A DNA stretch of 64,000 bases, taken from the NCBI GenBank assembly GCA_964458605.1, contig CAYWLS010000021.1:1-64000 (forward strand), read 5' to 3'. The DNA comes from JBBSNV01 sp964458605 (GTDB lineage: Bacteria > Pseudomonadota > Alphaproteobacteria > Reyranellales > JAQSWP01). A model generated the notes under the pieces. It was not told the DNA's origin and searched no databases. It worked only from the letters and a program-made list of their open reading frames with translations. Shown piece after piece: positions 7,926 to 16,609 of this stretch (within the stretch, counting starts at the first letter, position 1; every line of letters starts with the position of its first letter). A program made the position numbers and the translations under genes.

Positions 7926-8714
7926 TCAGCGGTGGCGATAGTCGCCGGACAGGTGGGGCGTCGGCAATTGCCAATCGCCCAGCAGGGCCTGCCAGCAGGC
8001 TAGCGCCGCCAGCGCTGCGGTGTCGGCGCGCAGGATGCGCGGACCCAATCCGACGGCCGTAACAAACGGCAGTTTGCGCAAGGCGTCAAGCTCGGCGCGC
8101 GCAAAGCCGCCTTCCGGGCCGACCAGCAGCGCCCAAGGCGAACGCTTCGCAGTGTCGTCCAGCCCCGCCAGTGCCTCGGCGATCGGCCGCCCGCCGCCCG
8201 CCTCGTCGGCCAGCAGCAGGCGGCGGCCCGACGGCCATGCCTGCAAGAGATCCTCGAGGGCGAGCGGTTCGCGCACCGCCGGCACCGACAGCCGCTCGGT
8301 CTGCTCGGATGCCTCGACCGCGTTGGCGCGCAGGCGCTCGACATTGACCCGCGTCATCGCGGTGTGGCGGGTGAACACGGGCTGCAGCGCCGACACTCCC
8401 AGCTCGGTCGCCTTCTCGGCAATGAAGTCGATGCGCGCCTTCTTGATCGGCGCGAAGCACAGCCACAGATCGGGCTCGGCGTCTTGCGGGCGCAGCTGCC
8501 GCCGCAGGCTCACCATCGCGCCGCGCTTGTCGACCGCGTCGATATGGCCCAGCCATTCCCCGTCGCGTCCGTTGAACAACGCGACCGATGCGCCCGGTTC
8601 CAGTCGCAGCACGTTGCGCAGATAGTGGGCGCGGTCGGCATCCAGGCCCAGGCCCGCCCCCTGGACCAGGGACTCCTCCACATAAAGTCGCGCCGCCGGC
8701 GGATGCTCGCTCAT
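7926..8714 (-). CDS. rsmE: 16S rRNA (uracil-1498-N3)-methyltransferase
   Basis: SPOUT-class enzyme methylating U1498 of 16S rRNA. The 262-residue product has an N-terminal PUA-like domain (ARLYVEESLVQG and HYLRNVLRLEPGASVALFNG) and the trefoil-knot SAM-binding C terminus with WALLVGPEGGFARAELDAL near residue 200 and LGPRILRADTAALAAL near 235, both family signatures. FAPIKKARIDFIAEKATELG is also highly conserved. Start is ATG 8714 (MSEHPPAARLYV); a much longer open frame upstream is antisense to ubiA. It heads the leftward set rsmE-gshA-fkbM. Confidence 0.96.
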   Translation of the reverse strand: MSEHPPAARLYVEESLVQGAGLGLDADRAHYLRNVLRLEPGASVALFNGRDGEWLGHIDAVDKRGAMVSLRRQLRPQDAEPDLWLCFAPIKKARIDFIAEKATELGVSALQPVFTRHTAMTRVNVERLRANAVEASEQTERLSVPAVREPLALEDLLQAWPSGRRLLLADEAGGGRPIAEALAGLDDTAKRSPWALLVGPEGGFARAELDALRKLPFVTAVGLGPRILRADTAALAALACWQALLGDWQLPTPHLSGDYRHR

Positions 8715-8849
8715 GCCCCGACAGTAGAGCGGATCGAACCGGGATGGAACGCCGCGGCATGGTCGGCCGAAAGGCGCCAGGCCCCGCGATCGCCGGCGGA
8801 AAGAGCAATTTGCCGCTGCAGCAGGAACCTTGGCGCCAGACCTGCTACA

Positions 8850-9800
8850 ATGGCCCCCATGGCGACCGCTCCGCATCGACCTCACACGGACATCCCATCG
8901 GACAACTGGACCCGACGCCTCCTGCCGCCGGTCCTGCGCCCCTATGCACGGCTGGCGCGCTGGGATCGTCCGATCGGCATCTGGCTGCTGCTGTTCCCCG
9001 GCTGGTGGGCGGTGGCGCTGGCATGGGACGGCATGGGCGCGACCGTCGACCGGCTGGCTGTGCTGCTGGCGCTGTTCCTGGTCGGTGCGATCGCGATGCG
9101 CGGCGCCGGCTGCACCTGGAACGACATTCTGGATCGCCGCTACGATGCCCAGGTCGAGCGTACCCGCAACCGGCCGCTGCCCCGTGGCGAGGTTTCGCTG
9201 GGCGGCGCGCTGGTTTTCCTGGTCGTGCAGAGCCTGGTCGGACTGGCGGTGCTGCTCTGCTTCAACCGCTTCGCCATCGTCCTGGGCGCGGCGTCGCTGG
9301 CGGTGGTGGCGATCTATCCGCTGATGAAGCGCATCACCGACTGGCCGCAATTCGTCCTTGGCCTGGCTTTCAACTGGGGTGCGCTGCTGGGCTGGGCGGT
9401 GTGGCGCGGCCAGTTGGAGTGGCCGGCCTTCACCCTGTACGGCGCCGGCATCGCCTGGACGCTGGTCTACGACACCATCTACGCCATGCAGGACCAGCGC
9501 GACGACGCCATCGTCGGCGTGCGCTCGACGGCGCGGCGCTTTGCCGGCATGCCGACCCTGTGGCTGGGCGTGTTCTCGCTGCTGTCGGTCGCGCTGCTGG
9601 TGGTGACCGGCTATCTGCGTCACATCACCTGGCCCTACTGGATCGGCGTCGGCTGCATCGGCCTCTACTTCGCTTGGCAGATCAATACCCTCAAGCCGCA
9701 CGATGCCGCCGATTGCCTGTGGAAGTTCCGCGCCAATCGCTGGGTCGGCCTGGTGCTGTTCCTTGCCATCCTGCTCGCCCAGCCCCTGACCAATCGGTGA
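8850..9800 (+). CDS. ubiA: 4-hydroxybenzoate polyprenyltransferase
   Basis: Integral membrane enzyme attaching the polyprenyl tail to 4-hydroxybenzoate in ubiquinone synthesis. The 316-residue product has about eight membrane helices and both Asp-rich prenyl-diphosphate motifs: NDILDRRYDAQVERTRNRPL (near residue 90) and YDTIYAMQDQRDDAIVG (near 210). Two in-frame ATGs, at 8850 and 8859, are possible; I give the first. The stop codon overlaps the GTG start of the next gene by 4 nt, implying translational coupling. It diverges from rsmE across about 135 bp. Confidence 0.96.
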   Translation: MAPMATAPHRPHTDIPSDNWTRRLLPPVLRPYARLARWDRPIGIWLLLFPGWWAVALAWDGMGATVDRLAVLLALFLVGAIAMRGAGCTWNDILDRRYDAQVERTRNRPLPRGEVSLGGALVFLVVQSLVGLAVLLCFNRFAIVLGAASLAVVAIYPLMKRITDWPQFVLGLAFNWGALLGWAVWRGQLEWPAFTLYGAGIAWTLVYDTIYAMQDQRDDAIVGVRSTARRFAGMPTLWLGVFSLLSVALLVVTGYLRHITWPYWIGVGCIGLYFAWQINTLKPHDAADCLWKFRANRWVGLVLFLAILLAQPLTNR

Positions 9801-10456
9801 CGCCGCCCGCCGACCGGCGCCAGTTCATCCGCGCCAACACCGCGCTGGAAGCGCCGGCCATGGTGCCCGAGTTCAGGCTCTATCTGGCCAGCGAGATCAC
9901 GCCGATCTGGCAGGCCACCGAGGCGATGCTGGAGCGCATCGGCATCGACCCGCCCTACTGGGCGTTCTGCTGGCCCGGCGGCCAGGCCCTGGCGCGCCAT
10001 GTGCTCGACCATCCAGCGCTGGTGGCCGGCCGCACGGTGCTGGATTTCGCCGCCGGTTCGGGCGTGGCGGCGCTGGCCGCGCGGCGCGCCGGCGCCAAGC
10101 GCGCCATCGCCAACGATATCGATGCGATGGCGCTGCTGGCCTGCGAATTGAACGCCGCGACCAACGGCCTGGCGCTGGATTGCGACGGGCGCGACCTGCT
10201 GGCGTCGGAGCCCGAACGTTCCGTCGACGTCGTCCTGGCTGGCGACGTCTGTTACGAAAAGCCGATGGCCGAGCGGGTATTCGCCTGGCTGCGCAAGAAT
10301 GCGGCAGCGGGCAAGCTGGTGCTGCTGGGCGATCCGGGGCGCAACTATCTGCCGGTCCAGGGCCTGGCCGAAATCGCGCGCTACGATATTCCCACTTCCC
10401 TTCAACTGGAAAACCGGGGCATGAAAGAGACGGTGGTGTGGCGCGTGCTCGGCTGA
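9797..10456 (+). CDS. Probable ETF-beta lysine methyltransferase homologue
   Basis: Class I SAM-dependent methyltransferase of 219 residues. PYWAFCWPGGQALARHVLDH near residue 55, VLDFAAGSGVAALAARRAGA (motif I), IANDIDAMALLACELNA, VVLAGDVCYEKPMAERVFAW and VLLGDPGRNYL match the segment order of the mitochondrial ETFBKMT/METTL20 family, which methylates lysines on the electron-transfer flavoprotein beta subunit. The GTG start at 9797 overlaps the ubiA stop in GTGA and has no competing start. The link to ubiquinone is suggestive, since ETF feeds electrons to the ubiquinone pool, but the substrate is inferred only from homology. Confidence 0.85.
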   Translation: MTPPADRRQFIRANTALEAPAMVPEFRLYLASEITPIWQATEAMLERIGIDPPYWAFCWPGGQALARHVLDHPALVAGRTVLDFAAGSGVAALAARRAGAKRAIANDIDAMALLACELNAATNGLALDCDGRDLLASEPERSVDVVLAGDVCYEKPMAERVFAWLRKNAAAGKLVLLGDPGRNYLPVQGLAEIARYDIPTSLQLENRGMKETVVWRVLG

Positions 10457-10492
10457 GGCGCCGCCACGCGTCGCAACAAACAGCGTGCCCCG

Positions 10493-11227
10493 ATGCCAGC
10501 TCTCAAGCCTGCCGATTTCGCCCGCTTCTACGACGGCTTCACCGCCAACCTGTCGCGCTTCGACTGCGGCCGCAAATGCGCCCCGCTCAACGGCGGCGAG
10601 CCGGTGTGCTGCTCGACCCAGAACGCCGTGCCGGTGGCCGACAAGGCGGAATGGGATCTGCTGAAATCGCGCACCGATCTGTGGCACATCTTCAAGCCCT
10701 ACGACGCGCCGACGCGCAAGCTGAAGGAGGAACTGCCCTCCTCCTGCCGGGCCATCGAATGCAAGGGCGCCCGCTTCTGCGAGCGCGACAACCGCACCAT
10801 CGCCTGCCGCTCCTTCCCGTTCTTTCCCTATATCAACCGGGCCAGGGAATTCATCGGGCTCAGCATCTACTGGGACTTCCAGGACCGCTGCTGGGTGATG
10901 TCCAACCTGCAGATCGTCGAGCAGGCTTTCATCGACCAGTTCGTACCGACCTTCGAGGCGATCTTCGCCAAGGACAAGGAGGAGTTCGACACCTTCGTGC
11001 AGTTCTCCGCCACCATGCGGCGGGTGTTCTCCCGCTGGAAGCGCAAGATCCCGCTGATCGGCCGCGACGGCTCCTACAACGTGGTGATCCCCTCGACCGG
11101 CGAGGTCCGGCCGATCGCGGTCGACAAGTACGAGAAGGTCGGCCCGTTCAAGTCGGAGGCCGCTTACGCCCGCGCCATCAAGGAGGCCAAGGGCGCGGTG
11201 CCGCCGGAAGGCCTGCGCGCGGTCTGA
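10493..11227 (+). CDS. YkgJ-family cysteine-cluster protein
   Basis: 244-residue protein with the CxxxCxxCC-like zinc or iron-sulfur cluster pattern of the YkgJ/CxxCxxCC family. It has CGRKC and CC near residues 24-40, CRAIECKGARFCE near 83, and ACRSFPFFPYIN near 103. The C-terminal half (FATRRVFSR-type basic segment, then PLIGRDGSYNVVIPSTGEV) is less conserved and of unknown role. There is no signal peptide. It lies 37 bp after the methyltransferase on the same strand. Molecular function of the family is not established; metal binding is inferred from the Cys pattern. Confidence 0.8.
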   Translation: MPALKPADFARFYDGFTANLSRFDCGRKCAPLNGGEPVCCSTQNAVPVADKAEWDLLKSRTDLWHIFKPYDAPTRKLKEELPSSCRAIECKGARFCERDNRTIACRSFPFFPYINRAREFIGLSIYWDFQDRCWVMSNLQIVEQAFIDQFVPTFEAIFAKDKEEFDTFVQFSATMRRVFSRWKRKIPLIGRDGSYNVVIPSTGEVRPIAVDKYEKVGPFKSEAAYARAIKEAKGAVPPEGLRAV

Positions 11228-11296
11228 GACGCGCTGCAGTCGAGCCTTGCAACAGGCAGGCTGCCCGACAGTCGGCCAATCCGCTATAGCTGCGGC

Positions 11297-12250
11297 ATGA
11301 CCGAGCCGCTGGTCGACAATCAGGAAACCACCCTGGCGCAGCAAGCGCCGCCGCCCGCGCGCAATCGCAGCGTCGCGCTCAGCCTGCTGTTCCTGACCCC
11401 GGCGATGTTCGCCACCAACATGCTGACGGCCCGCGCCACCGCCGACTTCATGCCGCCGGTCGCCCTGGCCTTCGGCCGCTGGGTCGGCGCCTTCCTGCTG
11501 GTGCTGCCGTTCTGCGCCCGGCCGTTGTGGCAGGAAAGACGCGCCATCCTCAGGGAATGGCGCGACATGCTGGTGCTGGGTGCGCTGGGCATGGGCGTGT
11601 GCGGCGCGGTGGTCTATTACGGCGCGGCCACCACCACGGCCACCAATATCGGCCTGATCTACGCCTCCTCCCCGGTACTGATCATCGTCACGGCGCGGCT
11701 GTTCTATGGCGAGACCATGACGCGCCGCCAGTTGTTGGGAGTCGGGCTGAGCCTGGCCGGCGTGCTGGTGATCATCGCCAAGGGCGACTGGCACAGCCTG
11801 ACCGGACTGCGCTTCACCATCGGCGATTTGTGCATCCTGCTCGCCGCCATCGCCTGGGCGCTCTACGCGGTGCTGCTGCAGCACCGCAGGAGCGCGCTCG
11901 AGCCCACCACGCGGCTGGCCGCCATCATTCTGACCGGCTCGCTGGTGCTGCTGCCGTTCCTGATCTGGGAAGACGCTGCCGGCCATGTCATGGAGCTGAG
12001 CTGGCGCAGCCTGGGCATCGTCGCGCTGGTCGCCGCGGTGCCCGGATTCGGCGCCTATCAGTCCTACGGCTTCGTGCAGCGGGTGCTGGGTGTCGGGCCG
12101 ACCGGCCTGATCATGTACATGACGCCGCTTTATACCGGCCTGCTGGCCTTCCTGCTGCTGGGCGAGGCCCTGCATCCCTACCACCTGGCGGGCGCGCTGC
12201 TGGTGCTGCCGGGAATTTTTCTGGCAACGCGGCGCGGCGCGCCTAAATAG
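11297..12250 (+). CDS. EamA/DMT-superfamily transporter
   Basis: 317-residue inner-membrane protein with ten predicted helices arranged as two EamA repeats (about residues 25-155 and 170-310). Typical segments are ATNMLTARATADFMPPVAL, YYGAATTTATNIGLIYASSP and the second-repeat GVGPTGLIMYMTPLYTGLLA before LGEALHPYHLAGALLVLPGI. Such proteins export amino acids or other small metabolites; the substrate is not deducible. It is separated by 69 bp from the upstream gene, with ATG 11297 as start, and precedes creA by 56 bp. Confidence 0.9.
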   Translation: MTEPLVDNQETTLAQQAPPPARNRSVALSLLFLTPAMFATNMLTARATADFMPPVALAFGRWVGAFLLVLPFCARPLWQERRAILREWRDMLVLGALGMGVCGAVVYYGAATTTATNIGLIYASSPVLIIVTARLFYGETMTRRQLLGVGLSLAGVLVIIAKGDWHSLTGLRFTIGDLCILLAAIAWALYAVLLQHRRSALEPTTRLAAIILTGSLVLLPFLIWEDAAGHVMELSWRSLGIVALVAAVPGFGAYQSYGFVQRVLGVGPTGLIMYMTPLYTGLLAFLLLGEALHPYHLAGALLVLPGIFLATRRGAPK

Positions 12251-12306
12251 AGACCACCCGCCCCGGCCCGCAGCCGGTACCGGCGCGGGTCCTGACGGAG
12301 GTCACG

Positions 12307-12789
12307 ATGCGCCGTCTCGCCCCGTTCGCCGCCCTCACTTTTCTGGCCGTCCCCGCCCTGTCCGGGCCAGTTTCGGCCGAGGAGGTCGGCTCGGTCAGCT
12401 ACCAGTTCAAATGGATCGGGCCCAACGACAAGATCGTGGTCGAGGCCTTCGACGACCCCAAGGTGGCGGGCGTGGCCTGCTACCTGTCGCGCGCCGAGAT
12501 CGGCGGCGTGAAGGGCGCGGTCGGGCTGGCGGAAAATCCGTCCGACGTCTCCATCGCCTGCCGCCAGGTCGGACCGATCGACCCGCAGGCGGTGGCCCGG
12601 CTCAAGGACAAGGAGGAGGTCTTCTCCGCCCGCATCTCGGCCATCTTCAAGACCACCCAGGTGGTGCGCTTCGTCGACCGCAAGCGCAACGTGCTGGTCT
12701 ATCTGACCTACTCCGACCGGATCATCGCCGGCAGCCCGCAGAACGCCGTCAGCGTCGTGCCCTTTGGCGCAGCGGCGGCACGTCCTTAA
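12307..12789 (+). CDS. creA: CreA-family periplasmic protein
   Basis: 160-residue secreted protein with a signal peptide (1-24, ending PVSA before EEVGSV). Family blocks are VGSVSYQFKWIGPNDKIVVE, AFDDPKVAGVACYLSRA, VSIACRQVGPI and VFSARISAIFKTTQVVRFVD, ending LVYLTYSDRIIAGSPQNAVS. Two cysteines (in ACYLS and IACRQ) could form a disulfide. CreA is widespread in proteobacteria and its biochemical role is unknown. A Shine-Dalgarno-like GGAGG lies 6 bp before ATG 12307. Confidence 0.93.
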   Translation: MRRLAPFAALTFLAVPALSGPVSAEEVGSVSYQFKWIGPNDKIVVEAFDDPKVAGVACYLSRAEIGGVKGAVGLAENPSDVSIACRQVGPIDPQAVARLKDKEEVFSARISAIFKTTQVVRFVDRKRNVLVYLTYSDRIIAGSPQNAVSVVPFGAAAARP

Positions 12790-12810
12790 CGTCGTGCCCG
12801 TGGCGCGCCT

Positions 12811-13608
12811 TTAACGTCCGGCCGATCGGCGCACCGGTCGGCGTCCGCCCGTAGCCGGACCGCCCATAACCGGACGGATGGCGCCGGCGAACAGGAAGGT
12901 GCCCAGCAGCACCCAGCGCCGCGCTTCACCCTCGCGCCCCGGCCGCGCCTGCAGCGGCGTGGTGTAGTGCCAGAACGGCAGGCGATAGGCGGAGATCAGC
13001 CCGGCGCGCGCCACATCGACCATCTCGGTGAAATGGCCGGCCCGGGCATAGACCAGATCGTGGCGGCGCACCGCCGCCGCGGCCAGGCTGAGATGGATGT
13101 CGAGATAGCCGGCGCGCGCTTCCTCGTCCTCGGGATGGTGGTCGTTATGCGGCCCCGAATAGTCGCCCGGTCCGTAGCACAGCACCTGCTGGCCCCATTT
13201 CTTGCGCAACGGTCGGCCGGCCAGTTGCTGGGCGAAGGCATGGAACCCGTCGGAGCGCAGCAGCGCCAGCAGGCCGATCTCTTCCGCCGCCTGCCACGCC
13301 GCCTCGCGCTTGCTCTCCAGATAGGCGGTCCAGACCAGCGCCGTCTTGGGCAAAAGCTCGCCGTAGTTGCACGTCATGGCCCAGGTGGCTTCGGGCGGGA
13401 TCGGCTGGTTGATGCGCTGCAAGCGTCCGGTCAGCGACCGCTCCAAGGTGCTGCGCAGATTCTGCGCCTGCGCCTTGTCGATCAGCCCGTGCTGCGCCAC
13501 GAAGCGGGTGCGCGGATCGGCCAGCGCGCCGCATAGCGGATGCTTTCCGTCCAGCACGCGGCGGCCGGCGGGCGACAGAAGATCGGCGAAGTCGGCGGGC
13601 AGTCTCAT
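12811..13608 (-). CDS. Uncharacterised protein, possibly a 2OG-Fe(II) oxygenase
   Basis: 265-residue protein that I cannot place in a named family. After a helical N-terminal half, it contains LCYGPGDYSGPHNDHHPEDE (near residue 150), YLDIHLSLA, and FWHYTTPLQ followed by RRWVLLGTFLF. A His-x-Asp (HND), a distal His (WHY) and a following Arg in this order resemble the iron and 2-oxoglutarate site of jelly-roll dioxygenases; this is inference without a fold check. Start ATG 13608 is preferred because it opens the first well-behaved sequence (MRLPADFADLLSPAGRR). It converges with creA (21-bp gap) and has no functionally telling neighbour. Confidence 0.65.
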   Translation of the reverse strand: MRLPADFADLLSPAGRRVLDGKHPLCGALADPRTRFVAQHGLIDKAQAQNLRSTLERSLTGRLQRINQPIPPEATWAMTCNYGELLPKTALVWTAYLESKREAAWQAAEEIGLLALLRSDGFHAFAQQLAGRPLRKKWGQQVLCYGPGDYSGPHNDHHPEDEEARAGYLDIHLSLAAAAVRRHDLVYARAGHFTEMVDVARAGLISAYRLPFWHYTTPLQARPGREGEARRWVLLGTFLFAGAIRPVMGGPATGGRRPVRRSAGR

Positions 13609-13776
13609 TTGCACCCTTATATCGTCACTCCGGAAGCGGCCGCATTCCGATGCGGACCCTTCCGGGGCCCATGTCGATCCACACCACGGCCTCATGTGAC
13701 CAGAAATAGACCCCGGCTCGCAGCACTTTCTTCGCCGCGCTCGAAAGTGCCTTGGCCGGGGTGACGATTTTTGCCG

Positions 13777-14517
13777 CTACGCCAGATTCCGCTCGGCCGT
13801 GACCAGCCATTCGCGCGCCTGGGGATCGAGCTGGCGGCGGCGCTTGCCGTAGGTGCGCACCGCCTCGGCGAAAGCCAGCTTGGCCTCCGCAGCCTGGCCG
13901 TGTTTCTGCAGCAGCAGCCCCAGCCGCACCTGCGCCTCCGGGCCCAGCGCATAACCGATCAGGTTGCGATATTCCTCGATCGCCTCGGCGTCGCGACCCA
14001 GCGCCTCCAGGCACCGGGCATAGAGCATGTGGCCCTCGCGCGACTGGAAACCGGGATTGTGTTCCTGCAGCCGGTCCAAGGTGGCGAGCGCGCGCGAGGG
14101 CTCCTTGGCGTTGAAAAACGCTTCGGCCAGGATCAGCAGCAGCGACGGATCCTGGTCGTGCACGCCGGCCAATGCCGGCTCGACGATCTTGATCGCCTCG
14201 GCAGCGCGGTTGTGGCGGATCAGCTCCTCGCCCAACAGGCGGCGCGTCTCGGCGGTATCGGCGATCTCGAGCTGGTCCTGCAACTGGCGCAGGCGGCGTT
14301 CCGGCGCCATCGCAGCGGCCAGCCCGCCGGCCATTTTGCGGGCGGTGCGGCTCTGGCGCATCTCCGGCAGGATCTCCATCAGGAAATACGCCGCCGAGCC
14401 GATGCCGGGCGCGATGATCAGGATGAAGATCCAGTACATGTCGCGCTTGGTCTTCAGCACATGGATGATGCAGAAGAAATTGAACGCGTAGAGAAACAGC
14501 CCGAGCAGATACGGCAT
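13777..14517 (-). CDS. PLDc_N-like membrane protein with TPR repeats
   Basis: 246-residue protein. Two N-terminal membrane helices (about 3-20 and 27-46) with the motif TKRDMYWIFILIIAPGIG resemble the phospholipase D N-terminal (PLDc_N) transmembrane module, normally followed by catalytic domains absent here. The remainder is soluble and helical, with tetratricopeptide-like repeats around residues 90-230, including LLILAEAFFNAKEPSRALA, MLYARCLEALGRDAEAIEEY and RLGLLLQKHGQAAEAKLAFA. It probably scaffolds a membrane complex; no function is known. Start ATG 14517, diverging from ubiD across 171 bp. Confidence 0.78.
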   Translation of the reverse strand: MPYLLGLFLYAFNFFCIIHVLKTKRDMYWIFILIIAPGIGSAAYFLMEILPEMRQSRTARKMAGGLAAAMAPERRLRQLQDQLEIADTAETRRLLGEELIRHNRAAEAIKIVEPALAGVHDQDPSLLLILAEAFFNAKEPSRALATLDRLQEHNPGFQSREGHMLYARCLEALGRDAEAIEEYRNLIGYALGPEAQVRLGLLLQKHGQAAEAKLAFAEAVRTYGKRRRQLDPQAREWLVTAERNLA

Positions 14518-14688
14518 CGCGGATTCCCGGAGAGAGCGGCGCCGATGCTAGCATCGCGCGCAAAGCAGCCGCAAACCGCGGCCCTCGACGCCATGTGGGC
14601 AAATTTGGCGTGTCGCGCAACCCTGGCGCCGATTCCGTCGAAAGGCGATTTGTTCTAGGCTGGCGCCGGTCACAGCGAAAGCCCGTCC

Positions 14689-16185
14689 ATGCCCTATGCC
14701 TCCCTGCGCGAGTTCATCGATCGATTGGAAAAAGCCGGCCGGCTGGTGCGGGTCAAGGCGCCGGTCTCGCCGGTGCTGGAGATGACCGAGATCCAGACCC
14801 GCCTGCTGGCGCAGCAGGGCCCTGCCGTGCTGTTCGAGAATGTCGTGCGCGAGGACGGCAGCCGCTACGACATGCCGGTGCTGGTCAATCTGTTCGGCAC
14901 GGTCGAGCGCGTGGCCTGGGGCATGGACCGCGAACCGGGCGCGTTGCGCGAGGTCGGCGAGACCTTGGCCTTCCTGCGCCAGCCCGAGCCGCCGGGCGGC
15001 TGGCGCGAGGCGCTGCAGATGCTGCCGCTGCTGCGCACCGTGATGGCGATGAAGCCCCGCACGGTGTCGGCGGCGCCGTGCCAGGAGATCGTGCTGCGAG
15101 GCGACGACATCGACCTGGCGCAACTGCCGATCCAGACCTGCTGGCCGGGCGAGCCGGCGCCGCTGATCACCTGGCCGCTGGTCGTCACCAAGGGGCCGGG
15201 CAAGCGCAAGGAGGACGATTTCAACCTCGGCATCTATCGCATGCAGGTGACGGGCAAGAACACCACCCTGATGCGCTGGCTGCGCCATCGCGGCGGGGCC
15301 CAGCATCACGCGCGCTGGAAGCGGGAGAAGCGCGAACCGCTGCCGGCTGCGGTGGTGATCGGCGCCGATCCCGGCACCATCCTGGCGGCGGTGACGCCGG
15401 TGCCCGACACTTTGTCCGAATACCAGTTCGCCGGACTCTTGCGGGGGAAAAAGGTCGAGCTGGTCGATTGCAAGACCGTGCCGCTCAAGGTGCCGGCCGA
15501 GGCCGAGATCGTGCTGGAGGGCCATGTCTCGCTCGACGACTATGGCGACGAGGGCCCCTATGGCGACCACACCGGCTACTACAACAGCGTCGAGCGCTTT
15601 CCGGTGTTCACCGTCAGCGCCATCGCCATGCGGCGCGATCCCATCTATCTCTCCACCTTCACCGGCCGGCCGCCCGACGAGCCCTCGGTACTGGGCGAGG
15701 CGCTGAACGAGGTGTTCATCCCGCTGCTGCAGCAGCAATTCCCCGAGATCGTCGATTTCTGGCTGCCGCCGGAAGGCTGCTCCTATCGCATCGCCGTGGT
15801 GGCGATGAAGAAGGCCTATCCCGGGCACGCCAAACGGGTGATGTTCGGCGTGTGGTCTTACTTGCGCCAGTTCATGTACACCAAATGGGTGATCGTGGTG
15901 GACGCCGACATAAACGCGCGCGACTGGAAGGACGTGATGTGGGCGATCGCCACCCGCATGGATCCGGCGCGCGACGTCACGCTGGTCGAGAACACGCCGA
16001 TCGACTATCTCGACTTCGCCTCGCCGGTCTCCGGCCTGGGCTCCAAGATCGGGCTCGACGCCACCGACAAATGGCCGGGCGAGACCAGCCGCGAATGGGG
16101 CCGCAAGATCGCGATGGATCCCGAGGTGGTGGAGAAGGTCGACGCCATGTGGGGCGAGCTGGGCTTGCCGCCACGGCCCGGTTGA
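14689..16185 (+). CDS. ubiD: UbiD-family prenyl-FMN-dependent decarboxylase
   Basis: 498-residue (de)carboxylase of the UbiD family, which uses prenylated FMN made by UbiX. The classical role is decarboxylation of 3-polyprenyl-4-hydroxybenzoate in ubiquinone synthesis. Diagnostic blocks are SLREFIDRLEKAGRLVRV at the N terminus, DDFNLGIYRMQVTGKNTTLM, HHARWKREKREPLPAAVVIG and GDEGPYGDHTGYYN, whose Glu and Asp are the catalytic acid region. The length fits UbiD proper. Many family members act on other aromatic acids, so the substrate is likely but not proven; ubiA at 8850 supports a ubiquinone role. Confidence 0.92.
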   Translation: MPYASLREFIDRLEKAGRLVRVKAPVSPVLEMTEIQTRLLAQQGPAVLFENVVREDGSRYDMPVLVNLFGTVERVAWGMDREPGALREVGETLAFLRQPEPPGGWREALQMLPLLRTVMAMKPRTVSAAPCQEIVLRGDDIDLAQLPIQTCWPGEPAPLITWPLVVTKGPGKRKEDDFNLGIYRMQVTGKNTTLMRWLRHRGGAQHHARWKREKREPLPAAVVIGADPGTILAAVTPVPDTLSEYQFAGLLRGKKVELVDCKTVPLKVPAEAEIVLEGHVSLDDYGDEGPYGDHTGYYNSVERFPVFTVSAIAMRRDPIYLSTFTGRPPDEPSVLGEALNEVFIPLLQQQFPEIVDFWLPPEGCSYRIAVVAMKKAYPGHAKRVMFGVWSYLRQFMYTKWVIVVDADINARDWKDVMWAIATRMDPARDVTLVENTPIDYLDFASPVSGLGSKIGLDATDKWPGETSREWGRKIAMDPEVVEKVDAMWGELGLPPRPG

Positions 16186-16609
16186 ACAAGCAGCGATCGA
16201 TGCAATTGCCTTGACGCAATCTGGATGCGGCGTTGCGCTATCCGCAAGGGCGCGCGATGCATCCAGGATTGAAGCGCATGTGGTACGGCCTCGCATGTGG
16301 TACGGCCTCGCCATCGCCGCGCTTCGCGATCGACGAATTCGAGATCAAGGTATTCGGCCACGCGCCACCGTCCCGAAGGATGGATCGACACGGCTAAAGC
16401 CTTGACGCTGGCCGATTCGCGGCCAGGGATGGATCGGTCTGCCGCTGCGTATTGCATGGGGTGGCAAGAGCGGCCGCCCGGTTGGCAGATACCGTTGACA
16501 GACCCCGGGCGACATCGTGAATTTGCCGCAATTGCCGACGATTTTCGATGTCGGATCAGGGCCGCCGGTTCTTCCGGAATGTTCGGGGCGGCCCGTAAGG
16601 AGGAGTATC
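16186..16609. other. 424-bp intergenic region with a 17-bp tandem duplication
   Basis: No convincing gene. A 17-bp unit (GCATGTGGTACGGCCTC) is duplicated head to tail at 16276-16292 and 16293-16309. The last 15 bp hold the strong Shine-Dalgarno GGAGGAG of the following gene, whose promoter must lie here, though I see no clear hexamers. Confidence 0.6.
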
